Source: Mycolicibacterium austroafricanum
GTDB taxonomy: Bacteria > Actinomycetota > Actinomycetes > Mycobacteriales > Mycobacteriaceae
Assembly: GCF_902705885.1 (NCBI RefSeq)
Contig: NZ_CACSIP010000002.1
Span: 56,471-120,470 of the forward strand
Direction: 5' to 3'
DNA: 64,000 bases
Part shown: piece after piece, positions 25,787 through 35,054 of the stretch
Layout of the letters: every line of letters begins with the position of its first letter
How positions within the stretch are numbered: the stretch's first letter is position 1
Made by a program: the position numbers and the translations under genes
Notes under the pieces: model-generated
What the model was told of the DNA's origin: nothing
The model's database searches: none
The model's input: the letters and a program-made list of their open reading frames with translations, nothing else

Positions 25787-26629
25787 ATGGCTGTTGTAAC
25801 AATGAAGCAGCTGCTCGACAGCGGCGCCCACTTCGGGCATCAGACCCGTCGTTGGAATCCCAAGATGAAGCGGTTCATCTTCACCGACCGCAACGGCATC
25901 TACATCATCGACCTGCAGCAGACGCTGACCTACATCGACTCCGCCTACGAGTTCGTCAAGGAAACCGTCGCCCACGGTGGGTCCATCATGTTCGTCGGCA
26001 CCAAGAAGCAGGCGCAGGAGTCCATCGCCCAGGAGGCGACCCGCGTCGGCATGCCGTATGTGAACCAGCGCTGGCTGGGCGGCATGCTCACCAACTTCCA
26101 GACCGTGCACAAGCGCCTTCAGCGGATGAAGGAGCTCGAGGCCATGGAGCAGACCGGTGGCTTCGAGGGTCGCACCAAGAAGGAAATCTTGATGCTGACC
26201 CGCGAGAAGAACAAGCTCGAGCGGTCCCTGGGCGGTATCAGGGACATGCAGAAGGTGCCATCGGCCATCTGGGTCGTCGACACCAACAAGGAGCACCTCG
26301 CGGTGGCCGAGGCGCGCAAGCTGAACATCCCGATCATCGCGATCCTGGACACCAACTGCGACCCCGACCTCGTCGACTACCCGATCCCGGGCAACGACGA
26401 CGCCATCCGCTCGGCGGCGCTGCTGACCAGGGTGGTGGCCTCCGCCGTCGCCGAGGGTCTGCAGGCCCGTTCCGGTGCCGGTGCCGAGAAGCCGGAGGCC
26501 GGCCAGGATGGGCTGGCCTCCGAGCCGCTTCCCGAGTGGGAGCAGGAGCTTCTCGCAGGCGCCACCGCCACCGCCGCCGCGCCGGAAGCCGCCCCGGCCG
26601 AGGCTGCTGCGGCAGAACCCACCTCCTGA
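25787..26629 (+). CDS. rpsB: 30S ribosomal protein S2
   Basis: Ribosomal protein uS2 of the small subunit, 280 aa. Clear family blocks are [20 protein letters not shown] near the start, [16 protein letters not shown] (about 84-99), [13 protein letters not shown] and the nucleotide-like [22 protein letters not shown]. The C-terminal extension rich in Ala, Glu and Pro (about 240-280) is normal for actinobacteria. ATG 25787 is chosen from homology and a TGAGGAA upstream. It is followed by tsf after 27 bases, the universal rpsB-tsf operon. Confidence 0.98.
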   Translation: MAVVTMKQLLDSGAHFGHQTRRWNPKMKRFIFTDRNGIYIIDLQQTLTYIDSAYEFVKETVAHGGSIMFVGTKKQAQESIAQEATRVGMPYVNQRWLGGMLTNFQTVHKRLQRMKELEAMEQTGGFEGRTKKEILMLTREKNKLERSLGGIRDMQKVPSAIWVVDTNKEHLAVAEARKLNIPIIAILDTNCDPDLVDYPIPGNDDAIRSAALLTRVVASAVAEGLQARSGAGAEKPEAGQDGLASEPLPEWEQELLAGATATAAAPEAAPAEAAAAEPTS

Positions 26630-26656
26630 CCGCTTCGTCTCTAAGGAAAGACCGAT

Positions 26657-27484
26657 ATGGCTAACTACACCGCTGCCGACGTCAAGCGCCTCCGGGAGCT
26701 GACCGGCGCCGGAATGATGGACTCGAAGAACGCGCTCGTCGATTCGGACGGCGACTTCGACAAGGCCGTCGAACTGCTTCGGATCAAGGGGGCCAAGGAC
26801 GTCGGTAAGCGCGCTGAGCGTGCCACCGCCGAGGGTCTGGTGGCGGCCAAGGACGGAGCGCTCATCGAGCTCAACTCCGAGACCGACTTCGTCGCCAAGA
26901 ACGCCGAGTTCCAGTCGGTCGCCGACCAGATCGTCGCTGCCGCGGCGGCCTCGAAAGCGGCCGACGTCGACGCACTCAAGGCCGCCAAGGTGGGAGACAC
27001 CACGGTCGAGCAGACCATCGCGGACCTGAGCGCCAAGATCGGTGAGAAGCTCGAACTGCGCCGCGCCACCTACTTCGACGGCACGGTCGAGGCCTATCTG
27101 CACAAGCGGGCGGCCGATCTGCCGCCGGCGGTGGGTGTGCTGGTGGAGTACACCGGCGCCGACGCGGCCAAGGCCAAGGAGGCTGCCCACGCGGTCGCCC
27201 TGCAGATCGCTGCGCTCAAGGCCAAGTACCTCACCCGCGAGGACGTGCCCGAGGACGTCGTCGCCAACGAGCGCCGTATCGCCGAGGAGACCGCCAAAGA
27301 AGAGGGCAAGCCCGAGCAGGCCCTGCCCAAGATCGTCGAGGGCCGGGTGAACGGTTTCTACAAGGATGTCGTGCTGCTGGATCAGCCGTCGGTGTCCGAC
27401 AACAAGAAGTCGGTCAAGGCGCTGCTCGACGAGGCCGGCGTGACCGTGACGCGGTTCGCCCGCTTCGAGGTCGGTCAGGCGTAG
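26657..27484 (+). CDS. tsf: Elongation factor Ts
   Basis: EF-Ts, the guanine nucleotide exchange factor for EF-Tu, 275 aa. The N-terminal UBA-like region includes [19 protein letters not shown] (about 8-26), and the EF-Tu-interacting core has [15 protein letters not shown] (about 73-87). A C-terminal [22 protein letters not shown] block is also typical. AAGGAAAG precedes the ATG. A strong intrinsic terminator follows immediately, so the operon ends here. Confidence 0.98.
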   Translation: MANYTAADVKRLRELTGAGMMDSKNALVDSDGDFDKAVELLRIKGAKDVGKRAERATAEGLVAAKDGALIELNSETDFVAKNAEFQSVADQIVAAAAASKAADVDALKAAKVGDTTVEQTIADLSAKIGEKLELRRATYFDGTVEAYLHKRAADLPPAVGVLVEYTGADAAKAKEAAHAVALQIAALKAKYLTREDVPEDVVANERRIAEETAKEEGKPEQALPKIVEGRVNGFYKDVVLLDQPSVSDNKKSVKALLDEAGVTVTRFARFEVGQA

Positions 27485-27517
27485 CCACCTCGCCACCGAA
27501 GTCGCTTTCTCCACCGG

Positions 27518-27547
27518 AACCCCCGAGACCCAGGTCTCGGGGGTTTC
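27518..27547 (+). terminator. Rho-independent-type terminator after tsf
   Basis: A perfect 12-bp stem, AACCCCCGAGAC (27518-27529) with GTCTCGGGGGTT (27534-27545), closed by a CCAG loop and ending in a short T run. It sits 33 bases after the tsf stop. It is the clearest intrinsic terminator in the window. Confidence 0.85.
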
Positions 27548-27846
27548 GTGCATTTCGGCAGGCTCAGTGCCGCGCACAACGCTGAGGTCACAGACAACGA
27601 CAGCGTGGAACTTCCGCCGTTGCCAGCTCACGGGGTCCGGGAGCGGGTTCATGTCGCGGACTGCGCCACGCAGATAAATCGCCTGACTTCCAACCGTGCG
27701 ATCGATAGCGGTGATGTTTGCCGGATGCGGGTTCGACGTCGTTTGGCAAAGGCCCAGCAAATCGTTCCACGCATTGGCTGGGTCATTGAGTCCGCAAATC
27801 GCGTTGCTCCGGATGTAGTCGAGTTAACCTCATACTATGGGCGAAC
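27548..27846. other. Intergenic region with a candidate promoter for the glycosylphosphotransferase
   Basis: About 300 bases of visibly lower GC than the neighbours, with no credible gene; the small ORFs on both strands have no family features. TACTAT at 27833-27838 is a good -10 hexamer. Its predicted start point falls within a few bases of GTG 27847, suggesting a leaderless or nearly leaderless transcript. No matching -35 is obvious. The lower GC hints at an inserted segment between tsf and the amidase gene. Confidence 0.4.
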
Positions 27847-29355
27847 GTGCGAACGAGCGTGGTCACGTTGACCGACACGATTAGTTCCTCCCAAGCCGCA
27901 AACCTGATGTCCGCGCATGGCGGTGCGCCCGACGATCAGCGATCGGCCGACCAGCAAAAGAGGTCGACGCGGTGGATGCCGTATGCAAGCGCGCTGGTCG
28001 ACCTCACCTCCGCGTCGCTGGCGGTGGCCGTCGGAATGACGTGGGCCAACCGGGCCGATCAGCTTTTGCCGCCGAGCTGGATGGTGTGCTTATTCGCTCC
28101 GACCGTCGTAGCAGTGTCGGCGCTCGGCGGCCGGTACCGGCGCAAGCTGAATCGCTCCTTTCTCGAAGAGCTGCCGACGATCGAGGCCGTCACCGCCCTC
28201 GCGGCGATGTTGCTGCTCAGCGGCCTCATCTTCAACGCCGGGATCACCGGGTCCAGCAGCGGTGCGGTGGCCCGTGTCTGGATGTGCGCTGCGGTCCTGA
28301 TTCCGGCCGGCCGGTGGCTGTGGATCGAATGGAAGCGCTTCTGTTTCCGGCGTAACCGCCTGACCGCTCCCACGCTGATCGTCGGCAACGGGCGGATCGC
28401 CGAGAAGGTGCTTGAACGAATCGCTGGTTCGACCGCGTACGGCTTGCGCGCGGTCGGGATCATCGATGACGAGGTTCCCTCAATGGGTCCCGATCGAAAA
28501 TCGCCGGCTGCCGTACCGTACCTGGGGAAGCTGGCCGAGATCGAGCAGGCAATCGCTCGCACCGGCGCCGAGTCCATCATCGTCGCGTTCTCGCGAACCC
28601 GCGACGAGGCCATGTTCGAAGTGGTCCGCGTCGCCCACAAGCACGGCATGAACGTGTGGATAGTTCCGCGGATCTTCGACGCGATCGGCGTGCACTCTCG
28701 CATCGATCACGTGGGCGGCCTGCCGTTGATCTCGGTGGCCCGCACGAACCCGCGCGGCTGGGAATTCCACGCCAAGCACATCTCCGACCGGGTGTTCGCC
28801 ACGGCTGGGCTGGTGTTGATATCTCCGTTGTTCCTCGCGTTGATGCTGCTGGTGCGGCTCAGCTCCCCGGGGCCGATCTTCTACGGCCAGGATCGGATCG
28901 GTCGCGATGGCCGGGTGTTCCGCTGCCGCAAGTTCCGGTCGATGCGGCCGCTGCGTGAATCGGATGCCACGTTCACGCCCGGCGACGGTTCCGCGCCGGG
29001 CGGCGTCGAGGGCGTGGACCGCCGTACGCCGATCGGAAAGTTCATGCGGGCCACGTCGCTCGACGAACTCCCGCAATTGCTCAACGTCATCAAGGGTGAG
29101 ATGAGCCTGGTGGGTCCGCGTCCCGAGCGCCCGGAGTACGTCGACCTGTTCAACGCTCAGATCGCGCGGTACGGCGACCGGCACCGGGTGAAGGCGGGGA
29201 TCACCGGCTGGGCTCAGGTACACGGACTGCGTGGACAGACGTCGATCGCCGACCGCGCCGAATGGGACAACTTCTATATCGAGAACTGGTCGATCTGGCT
29301 CGATTGTCGGATCTTGGCGATGACGGTCATCGCGGTGCTGCGTCGCGCCGAGTAA
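27847..29355 (+). CDS. Polyprenyl glycosylphosphotransferase (sugar transferase, WbaP/CpsE type)
   Basis: An integral membrane enzyme that transfers a sugar-1-phosphate to a polyprenyl phosphate, the first step in making a repeat unit of an exopolysaccharide or glycan. The protein is 502 aa. It has four to five N-terminal transmembrane segments (about 40-150), a central CoA-binding-like Rossmann domain (about 175-290, LIVGNGRIAEKVLERI) and a further hydrophobic helix near 318-338. The C-terminal catalytic domain carries RIGRDGRVFRCRKFRSM, ATSLDELPQLLNVIKGEMSLVGPRPERPEY and KAGITGWAQVHGLRG. The conserved Pro-Arg-Pro and Asp-Glu motifs are intact. There are no glycosyltransferase or flippase genes nearby, so it is an orphan here. 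The start could be a few codons further in. Confidence 0.9.
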   Translation: MRTSVVTLTDTISSSQAANLMSAHGGAPDDQRSADQQKRSTRWMPYASALVDLTSASLAVAVGMTWANRADQLLPPSWMVCLFAPTVVAVSALGGRYRRKLNRSFLEELPTIEAVTALAAMLLLSGLIFNAGITGSSSGAVARVWMCAAVLIPAGRWLWIEWKRFCFRRNRLTAPTLIVGNGRIAEKVLERIAGSTAYGLRAVGIIDDEVPSMGPDRKSPAAVPYLGKLAEIEQAIARTGAESIIVAFSRTRDEAMFEVVRVAHKHGMNVWIVPRIFDAIGVHSRIDHVGGLPLISVARTNPRGWEFHAKHISDRVFATAGLVLISPLFLALMLLVRLSSPGPIFYGQDRIGRDGRVFRCRKFRSMRPLRESDATFTPGDGSAPGGVEGVDRRTPIGKFMRATSLDELPQLLNVIKGEMSLVGPRPERPEYVDLFNAQIARYGDRHRVKAGITGWAQVHGLRGQTSIADRAEWDNFYIENWSIWLDCRILAMTVIAVLRRAE

Positions 29356-29395
29356 ACCCGCGACCCGCTCCGGTACGCTTTGGTACCGTCGTGCG

Positions 29396-30802
29396 ATGGA
29401 CCGGATTTCCGCTTTCTGCGATGACGCACTGGGCGACCTCGATGCCGTCGGTCTGGTGGAAGCGCTGCGCGCCGGGACAGTATCTGCACCAGAGCTCGTC
29501 GACGCCGCGATCGCCCGTGCCGAGGTGGTGAACCCCGAACTCAACGGTCTGGCGTACGAGGCGTTCGAGCAGGCGAAGGCACGCGCGCGACTGCGCCGGC
29601 CGTATGGCGGTTTCTTCGACGGGGTGCCCTCGTTTCTCAAGGACAACGTCGCCGTCGCCGGCATGCCGACGATGAACGGCACGGATGCCTGGGATCCGCG
29701 ACCCGCCGACGCCGACGGGGATTTCGCGCGTGCGTACCTGGCGACCGGCCTGATACCGCTGGGCAAGACGCAGCTCTCGGAGTTCGGTTTCAGCGCCTCT
29801 GCGGAGCACGCTCGGCTGGGCTCGGTTCGCAATCCGTGGAACACCGACCACACCGCCGGCGCCTCGTCGTCAGGCTCGGGGGCGTTCGTGGCCGCAGGCG
29901 TGGTGCCGGTCGCGCATGCCAACGACGGCGGAGGCTCGATCCGGATTCCCGCGTCCTGCAACGGGCTGGTGGGTCTCAAGCCGTCGCGGGGCCGGCTCCC
30001 GCTGGACAAGGACATGCGGCAGATGCCGGTGCGCATCGTCCACAACGGCGTGCTCACTCGTTCTGTCCGCGACACCGCCGCGTTCTACCGTGAGATGGAA
30101 CGCGTGCACGCCAGCCCCAAGCTGCCCCCGATGGGCGACGTCGCCGGACCCGCCAAGAATCGGCTGCGAATCGCCGTGTGCGTCAAGTCGATCACCCGCG
30201 AAGCCGGTCCTGAGGTCAGCGCGTTGACGTTCAAGACCGCCGCGTTGCTCGAGGAGCTCGGTCACACGGTGACGCCGATCGACAACCCGGTGCCGGCCCG
30301 TTTCATGGACGACTTCCTGCTGTACTGGTCGTTTCTGGCGTTCGCATTGGTGAGAGGCGGCCGCCGTTCCTTCGGGGACACTTTCGACCGCGACCGGCTC
30401 GACAACCTCACTCTGGGGCTGGAGAGCTACGCCGCACGCAACCTGCACCGGCTACCGCTGGCCATCGCCAGACTGGCCCGGGTCCGGCGGATCACGTCGC
30501 GGCTGTCGGCTACCTACGACGTGCTGCTGACGCCGACGCTCGCCGATGTCACCCCGCGCATCGGCCACCTCGACCCGACCGCCGACTACCAGCAGATCAT
30601 CGACCGGCTGGTCGAATGGGTGGCCTTCACGCCGCTGCAGAACGCGACCGGCGAGCCGGCGATCTCGTTGCCGCTGGCGGAATCCGCGTCCGGGCTCCCG
30701 GTCGGGATGATGTTCTCGGCCGCGCTGGGTCAGGATGCCCGGTTGCTCGAACTCGCCTACGAGCTCGAGCAAGCCCGGCCATGGGCCCGAATCCAGGCCT
30801 GA
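29396..30802 (+). CDS. Amidase (amidase signature family, AmiC-like)
   Basis: A Ser-cisSer-Lys amidase, the positional equivalent of M. tuberculosis amiC (Rv2888c). The catalytic Lys is residue 82 in GVPSFLKDNVAV. The Gly/Ser-rich signature is AGASSSGSGAFVAAGVVPVA followed by HANDGGGSIRIPASCNGLVGLKPSRGR (about residues 155-200). The nucleophile Ser is in the GGSIRIPA stretch. It hydrolyses C-N amide bonds; the physiological substrate is unknown. The length is 468 aa. In M. tuberculosis it directly follows tsf; here the glycosylphosphotransferase lies in between. Confidence 0.92.
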   Translation: MDRISAFCDDALGDLDAVGLVEALRAGTVSAPELVDAAIARAEVVNPELNGLAYEAFEQAKARARLRRPYGGFFDGVPSFLKDNVAVAGMPTMNGTDAWDPRPADADGDFARAYLATGLIPLGKTQLSEFGFSASAEHARLGSVRNPWNTDHTAGASSSGSGAFVAAGVVPVAHANDGGGSIRIPASCNGLVGLKPSRGRLPLDKDMRQMPVRIVHNGVLTRSVRDTAAFYREMERVHASPKLPPMGDVAGPAKNRLRIAVCVKSITREAGPEVSALTFKTAALLEELGHTVTPIDNPVPARFMDDFLLYWSFLAFALVRGGRRSFGDTFDRDRLDNLTLGLESYAARNLHRLPLAIARLARVRRITSRLSATYDVLLTPTLADVTPRIGHLDPTADYQQIIDRLVEWVAFTPLQNATGEPAISLPLAESASGLPVGMMFSAALGQDARLLELAYELEQARPWARIQA

Positions 30803-30821
30803 GGACGCACCTCGTCGGCAA

Positions 30822-30879
30822 CGAGCGCGCGCGAAATGCCATGAATGTCGGCGTGCCGACGTACAGACACGCGCGCTCG
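30822..30879. repeat. Nested inverted repeats after the amidase gene
   Basis: An outer 10-bp inverted repeat, CGAGCGCGCG (30822-30831) with CGCGCGCTCG (30870-30879), encloses a tight hairpin, GTCGGC (30847-30852) with GCCGAC (30855-30860). It occupies the 200-base gap between the amidase and the ABC permease. It may be a terminator for the amidase or a dispersed intergenic repeat. The rest of the gap holds no gene. Confidence 0.55.
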
Positions 30880-31005
30880 CGGGAAAGGGGCGACGAAATC
30901 CGTTGCAGCGAAGACACATCGCTGTAACGCGACTGGCAACGTGTTAACAACGCCGACACTGCAGGTGGCCGTCGGCGAAACGTTGCGCTCGCACCATCGC
31001 TTCTC

Positions 31006-32181
31006 GTGGAGGCCAGTCAGGTCAACAACGCGCCCACATCCATACGATCGCCGCAGATCCCTACCGGTACCGGAAACACGTTCGCGTGTCTGGTCCGGTT
31101 CGCGCTGGCCAACATCCGTCGACGGCCGGAACGGTTCATCTTGTCCGTTCTCGGGATCGCGCTGGCGATCGCCTGCGTGACGATCGTCCGGACCATCTCG
31201 ACCAGTTTCGCCATCACCGGCGAAGACTCGGTCATCGACGTCCTCGGCGACGCCCAGTTGTGGGTGGTGCCCGCGGCCGGGGTGCACTACGACCCCGGCG
31301 CGCAGGCGCTGATCGCCGACGGTCCTGCTCCGGCGATCGCGCCACCTGACGGGTGGACCGGGGCCCGGGTGCTGTCCGGCGTCGTCGAACTCGACGGGCA
31401 GTCGGTGTCGTTGCGCAGCAGCGATCAAATCGCCAGTGGTGAAGCAGCTTTGGGTGCTCAACTGGCCGCCCGCCTCGGTGTCCGGCAGGGGGAGAGTATC
31501 ACCGTCGGGGGGCAGGGTCTGCGCGTCGGGATCGTCGGCGACGGTCAGTCGATGGCGGTGCCGACAGCGGTGGCGAGATCGCTCGTCGGGGACAACGGAT
31601 GGTGGCTGGTGTACGCGCCCTCCGGTGCCGAACAGCGCCGAGACCTCGCCCAGACCCTCGGTGGCGCCGTCGGCCTGCCGTCGACGCCCGACCCGTCCGT
31701 GACGCCGGATCCGAAGGGAGACGGGTTGATCTACGACACCGTCGGCGGGTCCGGGCCGCTGACATTCGAGCAGAAGTTCTCGGCTCTGTTCTCGGGCAAG
31801 GTCACCAGTTCGGCGCTGGGACTGATCTCCACCGTCGGGCTGGGTCTCGGCTTCGTGATCGCGGTGTCGTCATTTCTGGCCGCGGTGACCGAGCGACGCC
31901 GCGAGTTCGGCATCATGTCCAGCATCGGTCTCGCCGACGAGGTGCTCTACTTCTTCCTCGTCGAATCTGCGATCGTGTTCCTCGTCGCCTACATCGTCGG
32001 CGTTGTCGCCGCGGGTGCTGCTGTGGCACTGGTGATCCCGAGCCTCACGACGGTCACTGCCTGGGCGCAGGGCGCCGCGGTGACGGCGATGTTCCTGCCT
32101 GCGATGGCCATCGTCGGGGCGCTGGTGCCGGTGCACCGGTTGCTTCAGCAACGGCCGGTGTCACTCCTGGAGGAACGGTGA
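31006..32181 (+). CDS. ABC transporter permease, FtsX/MacB-like, large subunit
   Basis: A MacB/LolCE-type permease of 391 aa with the standard layout. It has one N-terminal transmembrane helix (about residues 47-70, RRRPERFILSVLGIALAIA), a large extracytoplasmic domain (about 70-265) and three C-terminal transmembrane segments (about 275-380). The C-terminus ends PVHRLLQQRPVSLLEER, typical of FtsX proteins. Start GTG 31006 has no strong ribosome binding site, so a few residues are uncertain. It overlaps the next permease by four bases (GTGA). With the ATPase gene downstream it forms an exporter or lipoprotein/peptide-handling ABC system; substrate unknown. Confidence 0.85.
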   Translation: MEASQVNNAPTSIRSPQIPTGTGNTFACLVRFALANIRRRPERFILSVLGIALAIACVTIVRTISTSFAITGEDSVIDVLGDAQLWVVPAAGVHYDPGAQALIADGPAPAIAPPDGWTGARVLSGVVELDGQSVSLRSSDQIASGEAALGAQLAARLGVRQGESITVGGQGLRVGIVGDGQSMAVPTAVARSLVGDNGWWLVYAPSGAEQRRDLAQTLGGAVGLPSTPDPSVTPDPKGDGLIYDTVGGSGPLTFEQKFSALFSGKVTSSALGLISTVGLGLGFVIAVSSFLAAVTERRREFGIMSSIGLADEVLYFFLVESAIVFLVAYIVGVVAAGAAVALVIPSLTTVTAWAQGAAVTAMFLPAMAIVGALVPVHRLLQQRPVSLLEER

Positions 32182-32747
32182 CGGTCAGCAAGGGTCTTGC
32201 CTACGGGTACCTCTCGGCCCGGCGGAGGATGCGGGAGATGATGTTGCCCGTCGTCACCACGGCGACCGGCGCTTTCCTGGTGGTATCGGTGTTCGCGATG
32301 TCCGCACGCATCAGTGCACAGTCCGCGTCGCTGGGTCATGCCGAAGAGATCGGCCGCGCGGTGACGCTGATCGCCGTCACCGTCCTGCTCGTCGGGGTGG
32401 TCGAGGTGGCGGTGGCCACCACCCGCACCGTCGCCCACCGCACGGTCGAACTGGGGGTGCTCAGCGCCAACGGTATTCCTCGCGGGCCCGTGGTAGCGGC
32501 ACTGCTCGTCGAACCTGTCGTCGCGGCGGTACTCGGCGCCCTGCTCGGCGCGCTGCTCGCGGCGGTCGCCGGGATCGTCCTGGCCACACTGGGGTTCGTC
32601 GCCTCGGGAATCTCCTACGGCGGCATGGCCACCGGAGTGCTGATCGCAGCCTCCGTCAGCGTCGTGGCCGCCCTCGCCACCAGCATCGTGCCCACGTGGA
32701 ACGCGGTGTCGCGGCCACCCATCCGATCTCTGACTGCGGGAGGTTGA
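32178..32747 (+). CDS. ABC transporter permease, small FtsX-like half subunit
   Basis: A 189-aa membrane protein that looks like the C-terminal FtsX domain. It has a hydrophobic N-terminal segment (about 20-45) and three later segments (about 55-75, 100-135, 145-170). The ending VPTWNAVSRPPIRSLTAGG parallels the larger permease. It lacks the large extracytoplasmic domain. GGAGG at 32169-32173 and the GTGA overlap fix the start at GTG 32178. It most likely pairs with the larger permease to form an asymmetric heterodimer. Confidence 0.8.
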   Translation: MTVSKGLAYGYLSARRRMREMMLPVVTTATGAFLVVSVFAMSARISAQSASLGHAEEIGRAVTLIAVTVLLVGVVEVAVATTRTVAHRTVELGVLSANGIPRGPVVAALLVEPVVAAVLGALLGALLAAVAGIVLATLGFVASGISYGGMATGVLIAASVSVVAALATSIVPTWNAVSRPPIRSLTAGG

Positions 32748-32754
32748 ACCGTCC

Positions 32755-33492
32755 ATGACCGCACTCCACGATCCTGCCGAAACCACCGCCACCCCGGCGG
32801 CCGACAGCGAGGTAGCGCCGAAACCGGTGATCGAGATCAGCGACGTCTGGAAGCTGCACAAGCTCGGTGACGAGGTCGTCAAGGCGCTCGTGGCAGCCGA
32901 ATTGCAGGTGATGCCCGGGGAGTTCGTCTGTCTCATGGGTCCTAGTGGCAGCGGGAAGTCCACGCTGCTCAACATCGTCGGCGGCCTGGACCGCCCCACC
33001 AAGGGCACGGTCAAGATCGCCGGTCGCGACACCGCCGAGCTCTCCGAGAGCCAGTTCGCCGCGCTCCGCCACGACACCATCGGGTTCATCTTCCAGAGCT
33101 ACAACCTGATCCCGTTCCTGTCGGCGGTCGAGAACGTGGAGCTGCCACTGATGTTCGAGCCCTACGACCGCAGGTCGCTTCGCAAGCGGGCAACCGAACT
33201 GCTCGAACTCGTCGGGTTGGGTCACCGTGTGCACCATCAGCCGACGAAGATGTCCGGGGGCGAGCAGCAGCGCACCGCGATCGCGCGGTCGCTGATCAGT
33301 AGCCCGGCGCTCGTGCTGGCCGACGAACCCACCGCCAACCTGGATCACCGAACGGGGGAGACGGTGGTGCGGATGCTGCGCGAGCTGTGCTCGACCATGG
33401 GCGTCACCGTGGTCGCGAGCACCCATGATCCCACGGTGGCCGACGAAGCGAGCCGTGTTGTCCGGATGAAAGACGGACAAATCGTCAACTGA
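32755..33492 (+). CDS. ABC transporter ATP-binding protein (MacB/LolD type)
   Basis: The ATPase subunit of the MacB-like system, 245 aa. Walker A is GPSGSGKST (about residues 62-70), the Q-loop is FIFQSYNLIPFLSAVENVELP, the signature is KMSGGEQQRTAIARSL (about 164-179) and Walker B is LVLADEPTANLDHRTGE. The H-loop is VVASTHDP. The pattern FQxYNLxPxLxAxENV is characteristic of the LolD/MacB branch. It follows the permeases in the same operon with seven bases between. Confidence 0.95.
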   Translation: MTALHDPAETTATPAADSEVAPKPVIEISDVWKLHKLGDEVVKALVAAELQVMPGEFVCLMGPSGSGKSTLLNIVGGLDRPTKGTVKIAGRDTAELSESQFAALRHDTIGFIFQSYNLIPFLSAVENVELPLMFEPYDRRSLRKRATELLELVGLGHRVHHQPTKMSGGEQQRTAIARSLISSPALVLADEPTANLDHRTGETVVRMLRELCSTMGVTVVASTHDPTVADEASRVVRMKDGQIVN

Positions 33493-33530
33493 CCCGACGA
33501 TGTTGGGTTCCCTATCGGTTCGGAGCATTG

Positions 33531-35054
33531 ATGACCCAAGAACTCGAGGCTGCACGGGCGCCGGGCCCCGCCGACCGCGACAAGCTGATGACCACCGAGC
33601 TCGTTCCCGAGCAGATCCTGCCCAAGGTGATGAGCACCTTCGGGCTGACCGCCGCCTACGTCTTCATCATCTGCTGGGTCACCGGCTCGTCGGTGATGGC
33701 GGGCGGCGGCTGGACCGCCATCCCGATGTGGGTGCTCGGCATCCTGACGTTCCTGATCCCCGCCGGTATGGCCGTGGTCGAACTCGGCAACCTGTGGCCG
33801 GGCCAGGGCGGCGTCTACATCTGGGCCTACCGCACCATGGGAGAAACCTGGGGATTCATCGGGGGCTACCTGTCGTGGGTGCCGGTGATCCTCAATGCGG
33901 CATCCTCACCCGCGGTGGTGCTGCAGTTCCTGCTGCTGGCCTTCCACGCCGAACTAGGGTTGACGACGAGCATCATCCTGCAGTTGGTCATCCTGTGGAC
34001 GGTGATCGGATTGGCGCTGGCGAAGCTGGCGGCGAATCAGCGCATCATGAACGTCGTGTTCGTCGTGTACGGCGTTCTGACGCTCACGATCTTCACCTGC
34101 GGACTGCTGTTCGCCGTCGAGAACGGCTCGGCCACGCCCTTCAGTTGGGCAGAGGCGACCATCCCCAACTTCGCGGTGGCAGGCTTCCTCTACGGCACCG
34201 TGCTGCTGTACCTGCTCGGCGTCGAGACTCCGTACAACATGGGCGCGGAGTTCCTCTCGGTGCGCAGAAGCGGTCCGCGAATGATCCTGTGGGGCTCCAC
34301 CGCGCTGGTCGCGATCTACCTGCTGACCACCCTGGGCACCATGATGGCACTTCCCGGCGACGAGATCGACCCGGTCACCGGTGTGATCGGCATGCTCGAC
34401 GTATCCGGATTCCCCGGCCTGATGGAGATCTGTGCGGTGGTCCTGGCCGGCATCATCATCGTCGCCCTGATGACGTACCAGGTCGCCTATTCGCGGCTGA
34501 TCTTCGTCTCCGGACTCGAGCGGCACCTACCCCGCATCTTCACTCACCTCAACCCTCGAACGCGTAACCCGGTGTCGGCCATCCTGATCCAGGGTGTCAT
34601 CTCCTCGCTGATCCTGGTCGGTCTGTATTCGCAGAGCAGCATGGCCAACGTCACCATCTACCTGCAGGGCGGCTTGAGCACCGTGTGGCTGCTGTCCGGG
34701 TTCTTCTTCCTGATCCCGCTGATCGTGGCGCGAAAGAAGTACGCGGATCGGTATGTCAACGAGAAGTTCTGGCGCATCCCCGGCGGCATGGTGGGGGTGT
34801 GGCTGGTGGTCATCGTCGGCTCGTTGGGCACGGTCGGCGGCATCTACTACTCGTTCGTCACGCCGTGGATCGACGTACCCCAGGGCACCTGGATGACCTG
34901 GGTGGGGAGCATCAGCCTGGGGATGTTCGCGCTCGGCCTCGCGGTGTACGTGTTCGGCCGCAGGTCGGCGCACAAGGCCAGCCAAGAGGACTCACTGGCA
35001 CATCTCGCAGTGTTCGACCTCACCAAGAAAGACGCGGAGGAGACGACAAAATGA
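33531..35054 (+). CDS. APC family amino acid/amine permease
   Basis: A 507-aa membrane transporter of the amino acid-polyamine-organocation superfamily with about 12 hydrophobic segments. TM1 (about 35-57) begins with a GLTAAYVFIICWVTGSSVM stretch, and a GGVYIWAYRTMG segment is conserved near 94-105. ATG 33531 has CGGAG five bases upstream. The stop overlaps the ATG of the copper amine oxidase (ATGA), so the two are co-translated. This suggests import of the amine that the oxidase uses. Substrate is inferred, not shown. Confidence 0.88.
   Translation: MTQELEAARAPGPADRDKLMTTELVPEQILPKVMSTFGLTAAYVFIICWVTGSSVMAGGGWTAIPMWVLGILTFLIPAGMAVVELGNLWPGQGGVYIWAYRTMGETWGFIGGYLSWVPVILNAASSPAVVLQFLLLAFHAELGLTTSIILQLVILWTVIGLALAKLAANQRIMNVVFVVYGVLTLTIFTCGLLFAVENGSATPFSWAEATIPNFAVAGFLYGTVLLYLLGVETPYNMGAEFLSVRRSGPRMILWGSTALVAIYLLTTLGTMMALPGDEIDPVTGVIGMLDVSGFPGLMEICAVVLAGIIIVALMTYQVAYSRLIFVSGLERHLPRIFTHLNPRTRNPVSAILIQGVISSLILVGLYSQSSMANVTIYLQGGLSTVWLLSGFFFLIPLIVARKKYADRYVNEKFWRIPGGMVGVWLVVIVGSLGTVGGIYYSFVTPWIDVPQGTWMTWVGSISLGMFALGLAVYVFGRRSAHKASQEDSLAHLAVFDLTKKDAEETTK

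Noticed and set aside
25586..27760. 724-aa open frame on the minus strand
   Set aside because: It runs antisense through rpsB, tsf and the terminator and has low-complexity Gly/Leu/Val composition.
27548..27871. 107-aa plus-strand ORF after tsf
   Set aside because: No ribosome binding site, no family features, and it overlaps the candidate promoter and start of the glycosylphosphotransferase.
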